Assembly: GCA_946886975.1 (NCBI GenBank) | Contig: CAMPJV010000017.1 | Span: forward strand, 1-16,981 | Origin: an uncultured Taibaiella sp. | Lineage (GTDB): Bacteria; Bacteroidota; Bacteroidia; Chitinophagales; Chitinophagaceae | Length of the DNA stretch: 16,981 nt | Direction of reading: 5' to 3' | Shown: positions 13,791 to 16,981 of the stretch, piece after piece | Position numbering within the stretch: the first letter of the stretch is position 1 | How the letters are laid out: the number at the start of each line of letters is the position of its first letter | Notes under the pieces: generated by a model | Told to the model about the DNA's origin: nothing | The model's database searches: none | What the model saw: only the letters and a program-made list of their open reading frames with translations | Translations under genes and position numbers: made by a program

Positions 13791-13798
13791 TAACTTTG
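13791..13798 (+). promoter_or_regulatory. Promoter -7 box of korA (TAACTTTG)
   Basis: It is an exact TAnnTTTG match 52 nt before the korA ATG. Predicted initiation (about 13803-13806) falls inside the left arm of the hairpin at 13800-13823. Confidence 0.65.
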
Positions 13799-13799
13799 C

Positions 13800-13828
13800 G
13801 CTGCATTCCCCAAAGAATGCAGCTTTTT
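13800..13828 (+). terminator. Terminator-like hairpin overlapping the korA transcription start
   Basis: A 9-bp stem GCTGCATTC/GAATGCAGC with loop CCCAAA is followed by five T residues. It starts two bases after the korA -7 box. It probably ends read-through from the T9SS gene upstream. Confidence 0.65.
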
Positions 13829-13850
13829 CATATTCTTTAGTCAGTTCAAT

Positions 13851-15695
13851 ATGTCAATACCTACTCAGGTTGTTGAAGATGTAGTTATAAAATTTGCGGG
13901 TGATAGCGGGGACGGAATGCAGTTGACCGGTTCTCAGTTTACTAATAACACTGCCCTTATAGGAAACGACCTCTCTACATTTCCTGATTTCCCTGCCGAG
14001 ATACGTGCTCCGTTGGGCACTTTACCTGGAGTGAGCGGTTATCAGTTACACTTCTCAAGCCAACGGATATTTACTCCTGGCGACAACTGTGATGTGTTGG
14101 TCGCTATGAACGCGGCGGCGCTGAAGGTAAACCTCAAAGCCCTGAAGCCAGGAGGAATTATAATCGCGAACACCGATGGCTTCGATAATAAGAACCTCCG
14201 CCTTGCCAACTATTCTGATGGAGTGAGTCCATTAGAGGATGGCTCCTTGTCTGGCTTTGAGCTCCATAAGATCGACATTACGAAACTCACGCGTGAGGCG
14301 CTCAAGGATATCACTCTAGGCGTGAAAGAAAAGGACCGGGCAAAGAACATGTTCGTGCTTGGTTTTCTCTACTGGCTTTATAACCGTGACCTAACTAGTA
14401 CTTTTTCCTTCCTCCACGACAAGTTTTCTAAGCGACAGGAGCTCCTGGACAGCAACATCAAGGCCTTACAGGCAGGCTACAACTATGGAGACACCGTAGA
14501 AGCCTTTACCAATCGGTACAAAGTAGAGAAGGCAAAGCTTCCTCCCGGTCAGTACCGTGGAATTACAGGAAATGTTGCGCTTAGCTACGGTTTGATCGCC
14601 GCATCAGAGAAGTCCAATCTGCCAATTTTTCTGGGCACATATCCTATTACACCCGCCTCCGATATCCTCCATGAGCTCTCCCGCTACAAGAATTTCGGCA
14701 TCCGTACCTTCCAGGCAGAAGATGAGATAGCTGGTATTTCAGCCTGTATTGGTGCTGCCTATGGCGGAAGTCTGGGAGTGACATCTACGTCCGGTCCCGG
14801 AATGGCATTGAAAACCGAAGCAATGGGTCTCGCAGTAATGCTGGAGATTCCGCTTCTCATCATCAATATCCAAAGGGGTGGTCCTTCAACCGGGCTACCT
14901 ACGAAAACAGAACAAAGTGACCTCATGCAGGCCTATTATGGCCGCAACGGGGAGTGCCCCATGCCCGTAATTGCGGCAAGTACACCAAGTGATTGCTTCG
15001 ACGCAGTATATGAGGCCGTAAGAATTGCAGTGCAGCACATGACTCCTGTAATCTTTCTGAGCGATGGTTATATCGCCAATGGCGCGGAGCCATGGCGCTA
15101 TCCATCCAGCGCAGATCTGAAGCCTATAGAAGTAAACTTCAAGAAAGGTTTGGCAGACGATGAAGCTAAATTCCTTCCTTATAAAAGGGATGAAAAGCTG
15201 GTCCGCCCCTGGGCAGTGCCCGGCACAGCAGGACTTGAGCATCGCATAGGCGGGCTGGAAAAGGAAGACGTTACGGGAAACGTGTCTTACGATGCAGATA
15301 ACCACCAGTTCATGGTGAAAACCCGGCAGGCAAAGGTTGATAGAATTGCAGATTATATTCCTTTCCAGACCTTAGACAGCGGTGACGAATCCGATGATGT
15401 CCTTGTTTTAGGCTGGGGTTCTACCTACGGCTCCATCAAAAGTGCTGTAGCAGAGCTGCGTTCCCAGGGTAAGTCAGTAGCCCATGCGCATATTCGTCAC
15501 CTTAGGCCCTTCCCAAAGAATCTCGGGGAACTACTTAAAGGCTATAGGAAGATACTGGTCCCTGAGCTCAACAACGGACAGCTAATAAAGATCATCAGAG
15601 ACGAATTCCTGGTAGATGCAAAAGGCTTCAACAAAATAAAGGGAGTTCCAATAACCAGAACGGAACTGGTGACTGCAATAAGCGAGTTGCTATAA
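13851..15695 (+). CDS. korA: 2-oxoacid:acceptor oxidoreductase, fused gamma-alpha subunit (KorA type)
   Basis: It is the large subunit of a ferredoxin-dependent 2-oxoacid oxidoreductase, most like the two-subunit 2-oxoglutarate enzyme that makes succinyl-CoA, CO2 and reduced ferredoxin. The 614 residues start with the gamma domain (about 10-210; FAGDSGDGMQLTGSQF at 15-30), followed by the alpha pyrimidine-type domain with YPITPASD (264-271), FQAEDE (287-292), TSTSGPGMALKTEAMGL (311-327) and QRGGPSTGLPTKTEQSD (341-357). A transketolase-C-like domain ends the protein (VLVLGWGSTYGSIKSA...HIRHLRPFPKN). The TPP- and FeS-carrying beta subunit (korB) normally follows directly, but the next gene is a convergent glycosyltransferase, so the partner is not here. 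Substrate choice cannot be fixed from sequence. A perfect TAACTTTG box lies upstream, overlapping a hairpin. Confidence 0.94.
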   Translation: MSIPTQVVEDVVIKFAGDSGDGMQLTGSQFTNNTALIGNDLSTFPDFPAEIRAPLGTLPGVSGYQLHFSSQRIFTPGDNCDVLVAMNAAALKVNLKALKPGGIIIANTDGFDNKNLRLANYSDGVSPLEDGSLSGFELHKIDITKLTREALKDITLGVKEKDRAKNMFVLGFLYWLYNRDLTSTFSFLHDKFSKRQELLDSNIKALQAGYNYGDTVEAFTNRYKVEKAKLPPGQYRGITGNVALSYGLIAASEKSNLPIFLGTYPITPASDILHELSRYKNFGIRTFQAEDEIAGISACIGAAYGGSLGVTSTSGPGMALKTEAMGLAVMLEIPLLIINIQRGGPSTGLPTKTEQSDLMQAYYGRNGECPMPVIAASTPSDCFDAVYEAVRIAVQHMTPVIFLSDGYIANGAEPWRYPSSADLKPIEVNFKKGLADDEAKFLPYKRDEKLVRPWAVPGTAGLEHRIGGLEKEDVTGNVSYDADNHQFMVKTRQAKVDRIADYIPFQTLDSGDESDDVLVLGWGSTYGSIKSAVAELRSQGKSVAHAHIRHLRPFPKNLGELLKGYRKILVPELNNGQLIKIIRDEFLVDAKGFNKIKGVPITRTELVTAISELL

Positions 15696-15698
15696 AAT

Positions 15699-15725
15699 AA
15701 AAGGTTCGCGAGTTGCGAACCTTTT
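15699..15725. terminator. Bidirectional terminator between korA and the glycosyltransferase
   Basis: An 11-bp stem AAAAGGTTCGC/GCGAACCTTTT with loop GAGTT fits exactly between the two convergent stop codons, with A and T runs at both ends of the stem. Confidence 0.88.
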
Positions 15726-16685
15726 CTATTCTGACTTCTTATTGTCCAATGTTGTCTGGTCTATCACGTACAGTGGCCGGTCGCGCACATTATTAATGAT
15801 CCTGCTGATATACTCTCCTATCATTCCCAGGCAAAGGAGCTGAACACCCCCTATGAACGTAATGCTCACTATAGTAGATGCCCATCCCGGTAGCACTCTT
15901 TCGTGAGCAAAGATGTAAACGTAGATCGCATAGAGTATTACAAGAAAGGAAAAGGCACAAACGGTAAAGCCCAGTCCTGTCGCTATCTTCAGCGGCGAAT
16001 CAGAGAAAGCGGTGATCCCGTTGAAAGCCAGCCTCAGCATCTTCCTGAACGGATAGTTAGTCTTCCCATACTTCCTTTCATCCCTTTCAAACATCACATA
16101 AGTACTCCTGAATCCCAGCCATGCTATCTGCCCGCGAATGTACTTATCATATTCCTTCATCTTCTTCAGGTACACCAGCACATCCCTGCTGATCATCCTG
16201 AAGTCGCCCACGTCCAGCGGTATCTCGAACGATACAAGCCTCGCCATGAGCCTATAGAACATCTTGGCTGTAATCAGCTTAAAGAAGCTCTCACCCTTTC
16301 GCTTAGACCTTTTTGCATAGATCACCTTATATCCCTTCTGGTACTCACCATACATTTCGGGGATCAGTTCTGGCGGGTCCTGCAGGTCACCATCTATGGT
16401 CACAATAGCTTCTCCTCTCGAATAGTCCATCCCTGCACTTATTGCTATCTGGTGACCAAAGTTTCTGGAGAAGCTGATGTAATGGAGCCTTGGGTTCAGA
16501 TCGCAGGCTGCCTTCAGTTTCAGCAAAGAACCGTCCTTACTGCCGTCATTTACAAAGATGATCTCATAGTTCGTGGTGATTGCTTCAGCGGCGGCGACCA
16601 TCCTTCGCTGCAGCTCTTCTATGATCAGCTCTTCGTTGTACACTGGTACAATGATAGATAGCTCAATATTTTGGACGTTACTCAT
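15726..16685 (-). CDS. Family 2 glycosyltransferase, GtrB/DPM1-like, membrane anchored
   Basis: It is a predicted polyprenyl-phosphate sugar transferase that moves a sugar from a nucleotide donor to the lipid carrier at the inner membrane. The 319 residues carry the GT-A core: IIVPVYNEE (11-19), VNDGSKDGS (45-53), the DxD metal motif D98-G-D100 followed by LQDPPE, and DVGDFRMI (158-165). Two C-terminal helices (about 234-260 and 268-292) and the RDRPLYVID tail (301-309) fit the GtrB subgroup. The reader would expect a flippase and a second transferase in a full Gtr system; none is next to it, so the sugar and target are unknown. A perfect TACTTTTG box lies 17 nt before the ATG. It faces korA across a shared bidirectional terminator. 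Confidence 0.92.
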   Translation of the reverse strand: MSNVQNIELSIIVPVYNEELIIEELQRRMVAAAEAITTNYEIIFVNDGSKDGSLLKLKAACDLNPRLHYISFSRNFGHQIAISAGMDYSRGEAIVTIDGDLQDPPELIPEMYGEYQKGYKVIYAKRSKRKGESFFKLITAKMFYRLMARLVSFEIPLDVGDFRMISRDVLVYLKKMKEYDKYIRGQIAWLGFRSTYVMFERDERKYGKTNYPFRKMLRLAFNGITAFSDSPLKIATGLGFTVCAFSFLVILYAIYVYIFAHERVLPGWASTIVSITFIGGVQLLCLGMIGEYISRIINNVRDRPLYVIDQTTLDNKKSE

Positions 16686-16702
16686 TAGCTCATTGACTCA
16701 TG

Positions 16703-16710
16703 CAAAAGTA
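16703..16710 (-). promoter_or_regulatory. Promoter -7 box of the glycosyltransferase (TACTTTTG)
   Basis: It is an exact minus-strand TAnnTTTG match 17 nt before the ATG, predicting a leader of about 10-13 nt. Confidence 0.6.
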
Positions 16711-16836
16711 GTAGAAAAACACTGCCCTCACCGAATGGTGTATGCAAATGAAGATTGAAGGGATGTTTACCGAAACCTGGCGCAATTAACTCGCTGCAGT
16801 CCCGGGGGTCGCATAATGTGAAGACTCAACATGTCG

Positions 16837-16981
16837 TCACCGGCTTTTCAGGAAGCGCTCACGCTTGAGCAGGTCACCATTTTCCCCTTTCAACTCTATA
16901 AGGTACATCCCGGTCCCAAGGCCGGCTGTGCGTATAACAGTATGTCCCTTCTCTATTGCTTTCTTCATCACCAGAACACCA
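16837..16981 (-). CDS. C-terminal tail of a probable T9SS type A cargo protein (partial)
   Basis: This is the end of a minus-strand frame that enters from beyond the right edge. The visible 47 codons read in one frame to a TGA at 16837-16839. They include GHTVIRTAGLGTGMYLIEL and end RERFLKSR. This matches the last strands of T9SS type A sorting domains, where a L-x-x-G-x-Y-x-V-x-V strand precedes a short turn and a basic strand at the very C-terminus. The rest of the protein is outside the window, so its cargo function cannot be told. No clear terminator follows in the 151 bases before the glycosyltransferase start. The call rests on pattern alone. Confidence 0.6.
   Translation of the reverse strand, partial: GVLVMKKAIEKGHTVIRTAGLGTGMYLIELKGENGDLLKRERFLKSR

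Noticed and set aside
15903..16661. Plus-strand 252-codon frame opposite the glycosyltransferase.
   Set aside because: It mirrors the glycosyltransferase, whose GT-A motifs and membrane helices are clear. Long antisense shadows are common in such genes.

Overview
The window looks like a chromosomal segment from a Bacteroidota genome, most likely a Chitinophagaceae-type bacterium. Three things point there: surface proteins with type IX secretion (T9SS) sorting domains of both type A and type B; start sites preceded by the Bacteroidota -7 promoter box TAnnTTTG instead of Shine-Dalgarno sequences; and small secreted proteins of kinds familiar from that family. No tRNA, rRNA, insertion sequence, prophage or CRISPR array is visible.

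Positions 1-4657 hold a compact cyanophycin module. Cyanophycin synthetase (cphA, minus strand) is divergent from an intracellular cyanophycinase (cphB, plus). The cphB gene runs tail-to-tail into an isoaspartyl peptidase/asparaginase (iaaA, minus), and the two share the palindromic stop CTAG. Together they encode synthesis of the Asp/Arg polymer, its cleavage to beta-Asp-Arg dipeptides and hydrolysis of those to Asp and Arg. All catalytic motifs look intact, so this is a complete nitrogen-storage cycle in about 4.5 kb.

Positions 4770-10240 hold a large T9SS type B secreted protein with Ig-like repeats, a stand-alone ferrous iron transporter FeoB whose G4 and G5 nucleotide-recognition loops are unusual, a 315-base gene-free stretch carrying an array of 11-bp imperfect tandem repeats, and an odd sensor. 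The sensor joins an ethylene-receptor-like three-helix membrane domain (without the copper ligands) to a PAS domain and a histidine-kinase phosphoacceptor helix, with no ATPase domain.

Positions 10241-12448 are rich in small genes: two tiny His/Tyr/Arg-rich lipoproteins, a secreted protein of unknown function and a small single-pass membrane protein. They are separated by strong hairpin terminators. A 16-bp direct repeat and a gene-free terminator-bounded stretch there may mark a small RNA.

Positions 12449-16981 hold a T9SS type A secreted protein with a CxxCH motif, a 2-oxoacid:acceptor oxidoreductase alpha subunit (korA) without its beta partner next to it, a convergent GtrB/DPM1-like glycosyltransferase, and the C-terminal tail of another probable T9SS cargo protein cut by the window end.

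Most genes appear to be transcribed singly: perfect TAnnTTTG boxes precede cphB, iaaA, feoB, korA and the glycosyltransferase, and hairpins close several units. The clearest coherent system is the cyanophycin module. The most unusual features are the sensor architecture, the 11-bp arrays, the korA promoter that overlaps a terminator, and the FeoB G-loop variants.
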